From assembly GCF_001885095.1 (NCBI RefSeq), contig NZ_LZDD01000001.1, positions 124,001 to 188,000 on the forward strand: a stretch of 64,000 nt of DNA, in the 5' to 3' direction. Position numbers and translations under genes: made by a program. Below the pieces are notes generated by a model, which saw only the letters and a program-made list of their open reading frames with translations, was not told where the DNA came from and searched no databases. This stretch comes from Streptococcus bovimastitidis (lineage in GTDB: Bacteria; Bacillota; Bacilli; Lactobacillales; Streptococcaceae). This document shows, piece by piece, positions 18,243 to 26,730 of the stretch (positions are counted from its first letter, which is position 1; each line of letters begins with the position of its first letter).

Positions 18243-19289
18243 ATGTCTAAGCAAACATTAGTAGTCTTATATGGTGGTCGTTCAGCAGAACGTGAAGTCT
18301 CAGTTTTATCAGCAGAGAGCGTTATGCGTGCTGTTAACTATGATCGCTTTTTTGTAAAAACCTATTTTATTTCACAGGCTGGTGACTTTTATAAAACACT
18401 GGAATTCAGTCAAACACCTGCTCAAGATGAAAAATTGATGACTAACCAAACTATCGATGAACAAGCCAAAATTAAGGCTAGTGATATCTATGAAGAACAG
18501 GCTGTTGTTTTTCCAGTTTTGCATGGTCCTATGGGAGAAGATGGTTCTATACAAGGATTCTTAGAGGTTCTGAAAATGCCTTATGTTGGTACAAATATCC
18601 TTTCGTCAAGTGTTGCCATGGATAAAATTACAACTAAACGAGTGCTTGAGTCGGCAGGTGTGCCACAAGTAGCCTACACCGTTTTTGTAGAAGGTAACTC
18701 ACTTGAAGCTTGTTTAAAAGAAAGCATGGAAAAATTAACTTTTCCGATTTTTGTAAAACCAGCCAATATGGGTTCTTCAGTTGGTATTTCAAAGGCTGAA
18801 TCAGAAAGTGATTTAAAGGTTGCTATTGAACTGGCCTTAAAATATGATAGTCGTATTCTCATTGAACAAGGCGTGGATGCGCGTGAAATTGAAGTCGGTC
18901 TATTAGGTAATACTCATGTTAAATCAACGCTTCCAGGGGAAGTCGTTAAGGATGTGGCCTTTTATGATTATCAAGCCAAATATATCGATAATAAAATTAC
19001 CATGGCCATTCCAGCTGAAATTGAGGATGATATTGTTGAGCAAATGCGTCACTATGCTGAAATTGCTTTTAAAGCTCTAGGTGGATGTGGCTTGTCACGA
19101 TGTGACTTCTTCATGACTAAGGATGGCAAGATTTACCTCAATGAGTTAAATACCATGCCTGGCTTTACTCAATGGTCAATGTACCCATTATTATGGGAAA
19201 ATATGGGGCTGGCTTATTCTGACCTCATTGAAGAGTTGGTTACTTTAGCTATTGAAATGTTTGAAAAACGCGAAAGTCATTTAATTTAA
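18243..19289 (+). CDS. ddl: D-alanine--D-alanine ligase
   Basis: A 348-residue ATP-grasp enzyme that makes D-Ala-D-Ala for the peptidoglycan stem peptide. [10 protein letters not shown] near the N-terminus, [16 protein letters not shown], and the C-terminal [12 protein letters not shown] metal/ATP segment are diagnostic. It is preceded by AGGAAAAAAG and a strong promoter, and murF, the next enzyme in the pathway, lies close by beyond an inverted folT gene. A bidirectional terminator separates ddl and folT. Confidence 0.97.
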   Translation: MSKQTLVVLYGGRSAEREVSVLSAESVMRAVNYDRFFVKTYFISQAGDFYKTLEFSQTPAQDEKLMTNQTIDEQAKIKASDIYEEQAVVFPVLHGPMGEDGSIQGFLEVLKMPYVGTNILSSSVAMDKITTKRVLESAGVPQVAYTVFVEGNSLEACLKESMEKLTFPIFVKPANMGSSVGISKAESESDLKVAIELALKYDSRILIEQGVDAREIEVGLLGNTHVKSTLPGEVVKDVAFYDYQAKYIDNKITMAIPAEIEDDIVEQMRHYAEIAFKALGGCGLSRCDFFMTKDGKIYLNELNTMPGFTQWSMYPLLWENMGLAYSDLIEELVTLAIEMFEKRESHLI

Positions 19290-19290
19290 A

Positions 19291-19328
19291 AAAAAGAACA
19301 AAGTGGGGATGACACTTTGTTCTTTTTT
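19291..19328. terminator. Bidirectional terminator between ddl and folT
   Basis: AAAAAGAACAAAGTG/CACTTTGTTCTTTTT with a 7-nt loop, A-run and T-run on either side. Confidence 0.9.
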
Positions 19329-19885
19329 TATGCTTGATTTAATTTTTTGATTTCAGGAATTCTTTGAAGTGCTGGCACTAGTAACATTGTGATCATGATA
19401 CGAAGAGGGATTTCAAAGACTTTAAACCATCTTCCTGCTGCATATTGAGCCCAAAATGGGACATGGAAGTAGATTTGAATGAGAAGTGGTGTAAAGATGA
19501 AAGTGCCAAACAACATGATGATGGTAGTAGCTATGCTGACATAGACCCAATCCTTTTTATTGGTTGTTGACAATGGTTTCCGGTAGAAGAAAAAACCATA
19601 CAAGAGGCCCTGAACGGCCTCCATTAGTGTCCACCAAATGATGAAATTACCTGACCCACTGGCTAGGTTATCAACCACATCAACTAGGGCTAGGGAAATA
19701 AAAGCCCAAATTGGGCCAGCAATCATGCCAATCATGGTATTTCCGATAAAGGCAAAACTAATAACCAATTGTTGCGGAATAACTGGTATTGAAAATTTAC
19801 TAATGACTAGGGTTAAGGCAATTAGCATTGCGATAGATACTAGACGTTGAACGGACAGTTTTGGTCCATTAAAAATAGGTGACAT
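19328..19885 (-). CDS. folT: Folate ECF transporter S component FolT
   Basis: A 185-residue hydrophobic protein with about six membrane spans and the ECF S-component pattern (FAFIGNTMIGMIAGPIWAF, DVVDNLASGSGNF). The tetrahydrofolate riboswitch directly upstream identifies the substrate as folate. It pairs with the general ECF energising module. The Shine-Dalgarno AAGGAGCC can be sequestered by the leader, so translation is probably riboswitch controlled. It is inverted relative to ddl and murF. Confidence 0.94.
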   Translation of the reverse strand: MSPIFNGPKLSVQRLVSIAMLIALTLVISKFSIPVIPQQLVISFAFIGNTMIGMIAGPIWAFISLALVDVVDNLASGSGNFIIWWTLMEAVQGLLYGFFFYRKPLSTTNKKDWVYVSIATTIIMLFGTFIFTPLLIQIYFHVPFWAQYAAGRWFKVFEIPLRIMITMLLVPALQRIPEIKKLNQA

Positions 19886-19890
19886 ATAAG

Positions 19891-19930
19891 GCTCCTTTAT
19901 ATAAAATGGGAGCTGTTAACTAAGTAACAG
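19891..19930 (-). promoter_or_regulatory. Riboswitch expression platform (Shine-Dalgarno sequester)
   Basis: The Shine-Dalgarno GGAGC (19891-19895) can pair with GCTCC (19909-19913). Alternatively TAACAG (19913-19918, overlapping that anti-SD) pairs with CTGTTA (19925-19930), which is the 3' arm of riboswitch P1. The two pairings are exclusive, as needed for a translational switch. Confidence 0.75.
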
Positions 19931-20017
19931 CGGATGCAATGATTTACCGCGCTAAAAGCTTCGTTATGTGACGACATCCCATTCACATACACTTGACGCA
20001 AATCATCTACTCTGTTA
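19925..20017 (-). ncRNA. Tetrahydrofolate (THF) riboswitch
   Basis: Read on the minus strand, the segment contains the class I THF aptamer signatures: GAGTAGATGATTTGCGTCAA near the 5' end, GAATGGGATGTCGTCAC in the middle, and CGCGGTAAATCATTGCATCC near the 3' end. P1 forms between TAACAG and CTGTTA at the ends. This family regulates folate transport and synthesis genes in Firmicutes; here it controls folT. Confidence 0.95.
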
Positions 20018-20045
20018 GAAAGTCATCAAAAACTTTCTAGGAAGG

Positions 20046-20074
20046 ATTATAGCATAAGTTGATTCAATTGAAAA
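20046..20074 (-). promoter_or_regulatory. folT promoter
   Basis: On the minus strand an extended -10 TGCTATAAT, with a weak -35 (TTTTCA) at 17 nt. Confidence 0.6.
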
Positions 20075-20098
20075 TCTCCTCACTTTCCATGTGAAATA

Positions 20099-20107
20099 TG
20101 ATATAAT
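20099..20107 (+). promoter_or_regulatory. murF extended -10
   Basis: TGATATAAT; I see no good -35. It lies 39 nt before murF, divergent from the folT promoter. Confidence 0.55.
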
Positions 20108-20146
20108 AGGAGTAACATTTTTTGTCACTGAAAAAAAGGAATAATT

Positions 20147-21508
20147 ATGAAACTATCATTACACGAAGTTGCCAAAGTTGTGGAGGCTCAGAATTCTATT
20201 TCCGAATTCGAAGACGTTCCCCTGTATCAAATTGAATTTGATAGCCGTAAAATTGAGAAAGGCGATCTTTTTCTTCCCTTAAAAGGGGTCATGGATGGTC
20301 ACGATTATATTGAAAAGGCCTTTGAAAATGGGGCTGCCGCAACTTTTTCTGAGAAAGTTATTGAAGGTAGACCTTACGTTTTGGTCAAAGATTGTTTAAA
20401 GGCTTTCCAACAACTGGCCCATTATTACATTGAAAAAATGCGTCTTGATGTTATTGCAGTTACAGGATCTAATGGTAAAACCTCTACCAAGGATATGATT
20501 GAAGCAGTTCTCGCAACGACTTATAAAACGTATAAAACACAAGGTAACTACAATAACGAAATTGGTTTGCCTTACACCATTTTCCATATGCCAGATGATA
20601 CTGAAAAAATTGTTCTGGAGATGGGGCAAGACCATATGGGTGATATCAAACTGCTTTCAGAAATTGCTGAGCCTCACATTGCTGTAGTGACGCTTATTGG
20701 TGAAGCCCACTTAGAATTCTTTGGTAGTCGTGAAAAAATTGCTGAAGGAAAAATGCAAATCACTGAAGGCATGGATTCTCATGGTATCTTATTAGCGCCA
20801 GGTGATCCAATTGTTGATCCTTATTTGCCTGAAAATCAAATGGTTATTCGTTTTGGTGACCAACAAGAAATCTATGTTAAAGACATTCAAGAAAACAAAA
20901 ACAGCCTAACCTTTACAACAAATGTTTTAGACAAAGCTGTTACCTTACCACTATCAGGTAAATACAATGCAACCAATGCCATGTTGGCAGCTTATGTCGG
21001 TAAACTCTTAGCAGTTGCTGAGGAAGACATTATCGAAGCTCTTGAAAATGTTCAACTGACAAAAAACCGTACAGAGTGGAAAGTGGCAGCAAATGGAGCA
21101 GATATCTTATCTGATGTTTATAACGCAAATCCAACTGCTATGCGATTAATCTTAGAAACTTTTGCCCAAATTGATGCCAATAAAGATGGTAAAAAAATTG
21201 CTGTCTTAGCTGATATGAAAGAGTTAGGACCAACATCAGTAGACTTACATAAACAGTTGATAACAGCTCTAAATCCAGATCAAATCCAAGACTTAATTTT
21301 CTATGGTGACGATATTGAAGGTTTAGCGCAATTAGCTAGTCAAATGTATCCAATCGGCAAAGTTTATTTCTTTAAGAAGACAGATGAGATTGATCAATTT
21401 GATCAAATGAAGCAACATCTTAAAGAAATCCTAGGAAGCCATGACCAAATACTTCTAAAAGGCAGTAATTCAATGAATTTGGCCCAACTTGTCCAAGACT
21501 TAGTCTAA
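20147..21508 (+). CDS. murF: UDP-N-acetylmuramoyl-tripeptide--D-alanyl-D-alanine ligase
   Basis: A 453-residue Mur ligase. The ATP site is VTGSNGKTSTKD (about residues 105-116); GNYNNEIGLPYTIF and YNANPTAM are further family motifs. It adds the D-Ala-D-Ala made by Ddl to UDP-MurNAc-tripeptide in the cytosol. Shine-Dalgarno AAAGGA precedes ATG 20147. The gene is separated from ddl only by the inverted folT gene. Confidence 0.97.
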   Translation: MKLSLHEVAKVVEAQNSISEFEDVPLYQIEFDSRKIEKGDLFLPLKGVMDGHDYIEKAFENGAAATFSEKVIEGRPYVLVKDCLKAFQQLAHYYIEKMRLDVIAVTGSNGKTSTKDMIEAVLATTYKTYKTQGNYNNEIGLPYTIFHMPDDTEKIVLEMGQDHMGDIKLLSEIAEPHIAVVTLIGEAHLEFFGSREKIAEGKMQITEGMDSHGILLAPGDPIVDPYLPENQMVIRFGDQQEIYVKDIQENKNSLTFTTNVLDKAVTLPLSGKYNATNAMLAAYVGKLLAVAEEDIIEALENVQLTKNRTEWKVAANGADILSDVYNANPTAMRLILETFAQIDANKDGKKIAVLADMKELGPTSVDLHKQLITALNPDQIQDLIFYGDDIEGLAQLASQMYPIGKVYFFKKTDEIDQFDQMKQHLKEILGSHDQILLKGSNSMNLAQLVQDLV

Positions 21509-21555
21509 TGTTCAAAAGTCGTAAACTCCTTATGATTATGAGTTTGCCCGCCATC

Positions 21556-21584
21556 TTGTCCTCAAAGCAAGATTAGGGTATAAT
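21556..21584 (+). promoter_or_regulatory. Promoter of the TMEM164/YwaF-like gene
   Basis: TTGTCC, 17-nt spacer, TATAAT. A short hairpin (AAACTC/GAGTTT) upstream may terminate murF. Confidence 0.75.
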
Positions 21585-21607
21585 GAAAAAATCAAGAAAG
21601 GAGCTTT

Positions 21608-22300
21608 ATGACTTTTTTTGCTTTGCAACCAAGTGGAATCCCTCAAGTACCCCTTAGTTTCTATCTGCTTACACTTGCTTTGATTCCTATATTACTTTAT
21701 TTAACCATCCGTTATTATCAAAAAGCCAGTTATCGTCATTTCTTTTTAGTCCTTCAATTAACACTATTAGTGACCCTTTATGGCTGGTATATCCTTAAAG
21801 GTTTCCCCTTCAACGAAGCCCTACCTTTATATCATTGTCGAATGGGTATGTTAGCCATTTTTCTACTTCCGAATAAGACTAAAGCAAAACAATTGTTCAT
21901 GTTTTTAGGAGTTGGTGGACCAATCCTTGCTTTATTATCGCCGGATCTCTACCCTTATCCAATGACCCATGCCACAAATATTGCCTTTTATTTAGCTCAC
22001 TACGCCTTAATGGTCAATGCTTTAACCTATCTCTTAATGCATTATCAACCCCAATTGAGCTCTGTGAGATTTAACCTAACCTTTTTAGCCTCCCTCAACC
22101 TAAGCTTGATTTTGGTCAATCTTCTAACAAAGGGCAATTATGGTTTTGTTATGAATTCACCCCTAATCCATAGTCACAATCTGATTTTTAATTTTACGGC
22201 ACTCACGCTTGTCTTGACACTTTTAGCAAAGCTAGTAGAATTAGCCTACCAGCGCTATTTGATGACAGAAGAAGTCCTGATTCCGATTGGCAAAGGATAG
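21608..22300 (+). CDS. TIGR02206/YwaF family (TMEM164-like) membrane protein
   Basis: A 230-residue protein with about seven membrane spans that fits the TIGR02206/YwaF family, which is placed with eukaryotic TMEM164. The family signature LPLYHCRMG (Cys 77) is followed 54 residues later by AHYALMVNAL (His 131). TMEM164 is described as an acyltransferase using a Cys and a His at similar spacing, so a lipid acyl-transfer role is possible but unproven here. Shine-Dalgarno AAAGGAG is well placed; own promoter and terminator. Confidence 0.75.
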   Translation: MTFFALQPSGIPQVPLSFYLLTLALIPILLYLTIRYYQKASYRHFFLVLQLTLLVTLYGWYILKGFPFNEALPLYHCRMGMLAIFLLPNKTKAKQLFMFLGVGGPILALLSPDLYPYPMTHATNIAFYLAHYALMVNALTYLLMHYQPQLSSVRFNLTFLASLNLSLILVNLLTKGNYGFVMNSPLIHSHNLIFNFTALTLVLTLLAKLVELAYQRYLMTEEVLIPIGKG

Positions 22301-22303
22301 TCA

Positions 22304-22332
22304 TTGCTAAAGCCTTTAAATTCCGATATAAT
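22304..22332 (+). promoter_or_regulatory. Probable prfC promoter, abutting a terminator
   Basis: TTGCTA, 17-nt spacer, TATAAT. The terminator of the preceding gene begins at the next base, so the start site would fall inside its left arm. Confidence 0.55.
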
Positions 22333-22363
22333 AAAAGAGTTGTCGAAATTTCAACTCTTTTTT
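22333..22363 (+). terminator. Terminator after the TMEM164-like gene
   Basis: AAAGAGTTG/CAACTCTTT with a 9-nt loop and T-run. Confidence 0.8.
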
Positions 22364-22467
22364 GATAGAAAGAGATGAAGGACTAGACCTATGTATAAAA
22401 AGATATCAGTTGCATGAACGACGCCAAATGATCATAAAATTGAAGCCTAAGTATGTAAGGAAGAGCT

Positions 22468-24012
22468 ATGTCAATACAAGAAGAAATTAAAAAAAGACGC
22501 ACATTTGCCATCATCAGTCACCCGGATGCTGGTAAAACAACAATTACTGAGCAATTGCTCTATTTTGGTGGTGAAATCCGTGAAGCCGGTACTGTAAAAG
22601 GTAAGAAAACTGGAACCTTTGCTAAGTCCGACTGGATGGATATTGAAAAACAAAGGGGAATTTCTGTTACATCATCTGTGATGCAGTTTGATTATGCAGG
22701 CAAACGGGTTAATATCCTTGATACTCCAGGGCATGAGGACTTCTCAGAAGATACCTACCGTACCCTTATGGCAGTAGATGCTGCTGTCATGGTTGTTGAC
22801 TCAGCCAAAGGGATTGAGGCACAGACTAAAAAACTTTTTGAAGTTGTTAAACACCGTGGTATTCCGGTTTTCACCTTCATTAATAAATTAGACCGTGATG
22901 GACGTGAGCCCCTTGAACTATTAGAAGAATTAGAAGAAGTACTCGGTATTGCCTCTTACCCAATGAACTGGCCGATTGGTATGGGAAGAGCCTTTGAGGG
23001 ACTCTATGATCTTCATAACCAAAGACTTGAACTGTATAAGGGTGATCAACGCTTTGCCGCATTTGATGAAGGGGCTAAGCTCTTTGCCAATAATCCCTTT
23101 TATGAACAAGTTCTTGACGATATCGAGTTACTCCAAGAAGCGGGAAATGAATTCTCACCGGAAGCTATTCTTGCTGGTGAATTAACACCTGTCTTTTTCG
23201 GCTCAGCCCTAACTAATTTTGGTGTTCAAACCTTCCTTGATACCTTCTTAGAATTTGCTCCAGAGCCACATGGCCATAAAACAACAGAAGAAAAAGTTAT
23301 TGATCCTTTAGATAAAGATTTCTCTGGTTTTGTCTTCAAAATCCAAGCCAATATGGACCCTCGTCACCGTGACCGGATTGCCTTTGTTCGGATTGTTTCA
23401 GGTGAATTTATAAAAGGAATGGGCGTTAACTTAAGTCGTACAGGTAAAGGTGTTAAACTTTCCAATGTGACGCAGTTTATGGCGGAGTCTCGTGAGAATG
23501 TTCAAAATGCCGTTGCAGGCGATATTATCGGGGTTTATGATACTGGGACTTACCAAGTTGGTGATACCTTAACCGTTGGTAAAAACAAGTTTGAATTTGA
23601 GCCACTCCCAACCTTTACTCCAGAAATCTTTATGAAGGTTTCTGCTAAAAATGTAATGAAACAAAAATCATTCCACAAAGGAATGGAACAATTGGTACAA
23701 GAAGGCGCAATCCAACTTTACAAAAATTACCAAACTGGTGAGTATATGTTGGGGGCTGTCGGACAATTGCAGTTTGAAGTCTTCAAACACCGCATGGAAG
23801 GCGAATACAATGCTGAAGTCGTAATGACACCTATGGGTAAGAAAACAGTTCGCTGGATTAAAGAAGAAGACCTAGATCAACGCATGTCTTCAAGTCGAAA
23901 TATTTTAGCTAAGGACCGCTTTGATCAACCAGTGTTCCTATTTGAAAATGATTTCGCCCTTCGTTGGTTTGCGGATAAATATCCAGATGTTCAATTAGAA
24001 GAAAAAATGTAA
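22468..24012 (+). CDS. prfC: Peptide chain release factor 3
   Basis: A 514-residue translational GTPase that recycles RF1/RF2 after termination. G1 is SHPDAGKTT (about residues 16-24), the switch region includes [13 protein letters not shown]3 is [12 protein letters not shown] and G4 is NKLD. Length matches RF3 rather than EF-G or TypA. Shine-Dalgarno AAGGAAGAG precedes ATG 22468. It is transcribed alone with a terminator after it. Confidence 0.96.
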   Translation: MSIQEEIKKRRTFAIISHPDAGKTTITEQLLYFGGEIREAGTVKGKKTGTFAKSDWMDIEKQRGISVTSSVMQFDYAGKRVNILDTPGHEDFSEDTYRTLMAVDAAVMVVDSAKGIEAQTKKLFEVVKHRGIPVFTFINKLDRDGREPLELLEELEEVLGIASYPMNWPIGMGRAFEGLYDLHNQRLELYKGDQRFAAFDEGAKLFANNPFYEQVLDDIELLQEAGNEFSPEAILAGELTPVFFGSALTNFGVQTFLDTFLEFAPEPHGHKTTEEKVIDPLDKDFSGFVFKIQANMDPRHRDRIAFVRIVSGEFIKGMGVNLSRTGKGVKLSNVTQFMAESRENVQNAVAGDIIGVYDTGTYQVGDTLTVGKNKFEFEPLPTFTPEIFMKVSAKNVMKQKSFHKGMEQLVQEGAIQLYKNYQTGEYMLGAVGQLQFEVFKHRMEGEYNAEVVMTPMGKKTVRWIKEEDLDQRMSSSRNILAKDRFDQPVFLFENDFALRWFADKYPDVQLEEKM

Positions 24013-24019
24013 ACATATT

Positions 24020-24049
24020 AAAAGCTAAACAGTCAGGTTTAGCTTTTTT
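24020..24049 (+). terminator. prfC terminator
   Basis: AAAAGCTAAAC/GTTTAGCTTTTT with a 6-nt loop. Confidence 0.85.
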
Positions 24050-24069
24050 GTGTCATTAAATTACTTATA

Positions 24070-24131
24070 AGTAACTTTTGTTACAATAATGTTACTAAAG
24101 TATTGCAGATTAATTTTTTAAGTGCTATAAT
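24070..24131 (+). promoter_or_regulatory. Promoter with upstream dyad for the secreted-protein pair
   Basis: TTGCAG (24103-24108), 17-nt spacer, extended TGC and TATAAT (24126-24131). Seven bases upstream of the -35 ends a dyad AGTAAC (24070-24075)/GTTACT (24091-24096), with an additional GTTAC between, which could be a regulator site. Confidence 0.65.
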
Positions 24132-24171
24132 GAAAATGAAATAAAGATAAAAAGACATTTGGAGTCCTATT

Positions 24172-24816
24172 ATGAAAAAGAGATTAGTTATTGCACTTTC
24201 AGTACTTGGAATAATGTTAAGCCTATTTTTCGCTTTTAAAATGCTGTCCTCGAATTCTCAAGAGACGGAGGCTAAAAAAGAATTTGGTCAAACCCAAGTT
24301 AAAAAAGCAAAACCCATAAAAGAAAAAGCAAGCGAAAGTGAAGATAAGACAAAGTCTTCTAAATCTGAAACAATTAATACTAGTCAACAAAACACAAGTC
24401 AAACCGATCAGCCTCAGAGTCAAGAAAGCAGTAGCCAATCTACAAGCCCTTCTAATGAGACAGTAAATGAAAATGTTAGTTCAGTGCAAACCTTGCTAAA
24501 AAGTTTACAAAAACAGGACTATTCCCCAATTGCAGGAACCTGGAAAAATGATTTAGGGGAAGTCTTAATTATTGCTGCTGACGGCAGTTTCACACTTGAC
24601 TACAAACAGACGGATGGTACAGTAACTAGAGGTCAAGACAAAATTGGTAATGGATATATCCATGAAAATTGTTACCTTGCTAGTATAACGGGGGCAGGCT
24701 TATTGGTTACACCAGCTGGAGTGAAAAATGCCCATATAGGTACTGTCTATAATCAAGATTCCATCACAATGGGGCAATCCATAGAAGCTGATAAACATCC
24801 ATTTTTTAAACAGTAA
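24172..24816 (+). CDS. Exported or membrane-anchored protein with Ser/Lys-rich linker (DUF6287-like)
   Basis: A 214-residue protein with an N-terminal hydrophobic signal/anchor (about residues 4-25) without a lipobox cysteine, a Lys/Ser/Gln/Thr-rich low-complexity region (about 30-105), and a C-terminal domain starting SPIAGTWKNDLGEVLIIAAD (about residue 119). That domain start resembles the streptococcal DUF6287 family of surface proteins, from memory. Function unknown. It is followed 53 nt later by a gene of the same design. Confidence 0.7.
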   Translation: MKKRLVIALSVLGIMLSLFFAFKMLSSNSQETEAKKEFGQTQVKKAKPIKEKASESEDKTKSSKSETINTSQQNTSQTDQPQSQESSSQSTSPSNETVNENVSSVQTLLKSLQKQDYSPIAGTWKNDLGEVLIIAADGSFTLDYKQTDGTVTRGQDKIGNGYIHENCYLASITGAGLLVTPAGVKNAHIGTVYNQDSITMGQSIEADKHPFFKQ

Positions 24817-24869
24817 TGGAGAGAAGTCCTATTTGAAAATAAAACAATAGGATAATAAGGAGCGAAAAA

Positions 24870-25706
24870 ATGAAAAAGAAAATTATGATTAGTGCAGTAG
24901 TTCTAACATTGGCGTGTTCAAGTATTCTTTGCCTTGGTCAAGATCAAGAGAGTGCTCAAGAACAATTCAACAACAAAGCTATTCCAGTCAGTTATCAAAA
25001 AGCCGCAAGTAAAGCAGGTGTAAAGGATAGTCAAAAAGTTGACGGTAAAAAAGCTACAACTTCCAGTCTTCAAAATAATATTATTCTCCCACAAGTAGAG
25101 CAAGTTGTAGCAGACCAAGGCTCAGAAAATCAAACTCTAAATAGCGAGACTGTTAGTCAAGCAAATGTTGTTTCAGAAAAAACTACTATAGATACCTCCA
25201 CAGTTGTAGTACCAGAAACGAAGCCAAGTGGAATTGCTGAAAAGGCACAAACAAATGCAAGTGCCGAAACTAGCACAACTAGTCAAAGCCAAGATGTGGC
25301 AGATAAATCTCTTGTTACACCAACCCTTTTACCAATACCTGCTGCTTTGGTTGGGACTTGGAGTGTTCAGCCAGATCCTGATTGGTTAGTAACAATTACG
25401 ATCTCAGCAGATGGAACTGTTACACGGGTAGACAAGTCGTCAGGATATGTCCATTATGCTCAACCTCAAACTGCCTATTTTAATGGTGTTTATGATCGTG
25501 GCAATGGCTACTATGAGTTAGTCGGTAATAATGGCTATAACCAAGCAATTATGATTCCTGGCGGTATTGGTGGGGCTAATATCAAATATACCTTTGGTTT
25601 CCAACTGCAAGGAACAAGTCTTGTTCCAGTTTTGTGGCAAACAGGTAACAATTCGGAATTTGACTATTCTTATCCCTTAGGTGGTATAAGCCTTGTAAAA
25701 CAATAA
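24870..25706 (+). CDS. Secreted protein with C-terminal lipocalin-like domain, unknown function
   Basis: A 278-residue protein with a Sec signal peptide (about residues 1-23), a disordered Ser/Thr/Gln/Val-rich region (about 24-155), and a C-terminal beta-rich domain beginning ALVGTWSVQPDPDW (about 159). The GTW-x-DG pattern recalls the upstream protein, so the two are probably distant paralogues, but they differ strongly. A cysteine in LTLACSS does not fit a lipobox well. Shine-Dalgarno AAGGAG precedes ATG 24870. Function unknown; probably surface or secreted. Confidence 0.7.
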   Translation: MKKKIMISAVVLTLACSSILCLGQDQESAQEQFNNKAIPVSYQKAASKAGVKDSQKVDGKKATTSSLQNNIILPQVEQVVADQGSENQTLNSETVSQANVVSEKTTIDTSTVVVPETKPSGIAEKAQTNASAETSTTSQSQDVADKSLVTPTLLPIPAALVGTWSVQPDPDWLVTITISADGTVTRVDKSSGYVHYAQPQTAYFNGVYDRGNGYYELVGNNGYNQAIMIPGGIGGANIKYTFGFQLQGTSLVPVLWQTGNNSEFDYSYPLGGISLVKQ

Positions 25707-25745
25707 GAAAAGAAAGACTTCCCTTTGGAAGTCTTTCTTTTCTTA
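25704..25745. terminator. Bidirectional 19-bp terminator
   Basis: A perfect 19-bp stem (25704-25722 with 25727-25745) and a CTTT loop. It overlaps the stop codons of both convergent genes. Confidence 0.9.
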
Positions 25746-26519
25746 TATAAGTCCGTAATGTTTTAAGCCGAAGGCGATACCGTCTTCTGTATTTTTATGG
25801 GTGATAAACTCCGCTAATTCTTTCAGTTGAGGGATTGCATTTTCCATTGCAACTGGATGGTCAACAGCCTTGAGCAGGTCCAAATCATTGCCTCCATCCC
25901 CAAATCCATATGTCGGGACATCATCTAAGTTCAAAGCACGTTTGATAATATTAACGCCTGTACCTTTGTTAAATCCTTTTTTTACGACGTCTATTGAATA
26001 GGGACTATTCCTTAAAAAACGAAGATTAGGAACTGCTTCAACGTAAAGATGGTCGTTTTCTTTGTTGGAACCACCAACAAGGACCATATTGATGTCTACA
26101 TCTAAGTAGTAGCTAGGGTCGGTTCGGGGGATTGGGCCGTGGAAATAGTTGAAGTGACCAATTAAGCCTGGTGATTGTCCAGCTAATACCAGCTCACCTG
26201 GGGTATAGTAAGCAATGCTCTCTCCTAAGCTACGGGCCAACTCCAATGTTTTTGTGATATCGTCATTATCAATTGTTTCTGAAAAAATAATCTCATTGTT
26301 AACTTGAACTACCATACCATTGAGCATGGCTACTGAATTGATACCAGATTCTTCCAAGACATTTTCTAATTCTAAAATAGAACGGCCAGTAGCGATAACT
26401 GGAAGATAGCCATTGGCACGAAGTTGGTCTAATGCTTGTCGATTTTCAGAAGAAACATGAGATGAAGCATCAAGTAGTGTCCCGTCTAAGTCAAAAAAAA
26501 CAATTCCCTTATAGTTCAT
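25743..26519 (-). CDS. Cof-type HAD phosphatase
   Basis: A 258-residue HAD superfamily protein of the Cof/type IIB group. Motif I is FFDLDGTLLDAS with the catalytic aspartates, and the C-terminal GFGDGGNDLDLL is motif IV. These enzymes dephosphorylate sugar phosphates, FMN or PLP in the cytosol; the substrate here is unknown. The -10 TATAAT (26531-26536 on the minus strand) is only 11 nt from the ATG, leaving a leader of about four bases, so conventional Shine-Dalgarno initiation is doubtful. Confidence 0.88.
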   Translation of the reverse strand: MNYKGIVFFDLDGTLLDASSHVSSENRQALDQLRANGYLPVIATGRSILELENVLEESGINSVAMLNGMVVQVNNEIIFSETIDNDDITKTLELARSLGESIAYYTPGELVLAGQSPGLIGHFNYFHGPIPRTDPSYYLDVDINMVLVGGSNKENDHLYVEAVPNLRFLRNSPYSIDVVKKGFNKGTGVNIIKRALNLDDVPTYGFGDGGNDLDLLKAVDHPVAMENAIPQLKELAEFITHKNTEDGIAFGLKHYGLI

Positions 26520-26641
26520 AAATTCTTACCATTATATTTTCTATTAATTTTAGTAAAATCACTTTACTCTTAGGTCTATTTTACCATGACTTTTGTAAAA
26601 ACACTTTCATGAGGTCTTTCCTATCTTTTTAGATTAAATTG

Positions 26642-26650
26642 TGTTAAAAT
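26642..26650 (+). promoter_or_regulatory. cshA extended -10
   Basis: TGTTAAAAT; no clear -35. It gives a leader of roughly 75 nt before the TTG start. Confidence 0.5.
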
Positions 26651-26691
26651 AGTTTAGTTGTTAATTGAACGACAGAACTATAAAGGCTTAT

Positions 26692-26715
26692 AAGGCAGCT
26701 TCGCACTGCTTTTTT
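26692..26715 (+). terminator. Possible attenuator hairpin in the cshA leader
   Basis: AAGGCAG/CTGCTTT (one G-T pair) with a 7-nt loop, followed by T residues, 16 nt before the start codon. It looks like a weak intrinsic terminator. Confidence 0.4.
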
Positions 26716-26730
26716 AGAAAAGAGAAACAT

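Noticed and set aside
22391..22417. Eight-codon frame MYKKISVA followed by stop upstream of prfC, recalling the start of a stress protein
   Set aside because: Too short, no good ribosome site, and no continued similarity in any frame. It could be a fossil start, but this is not supportable.
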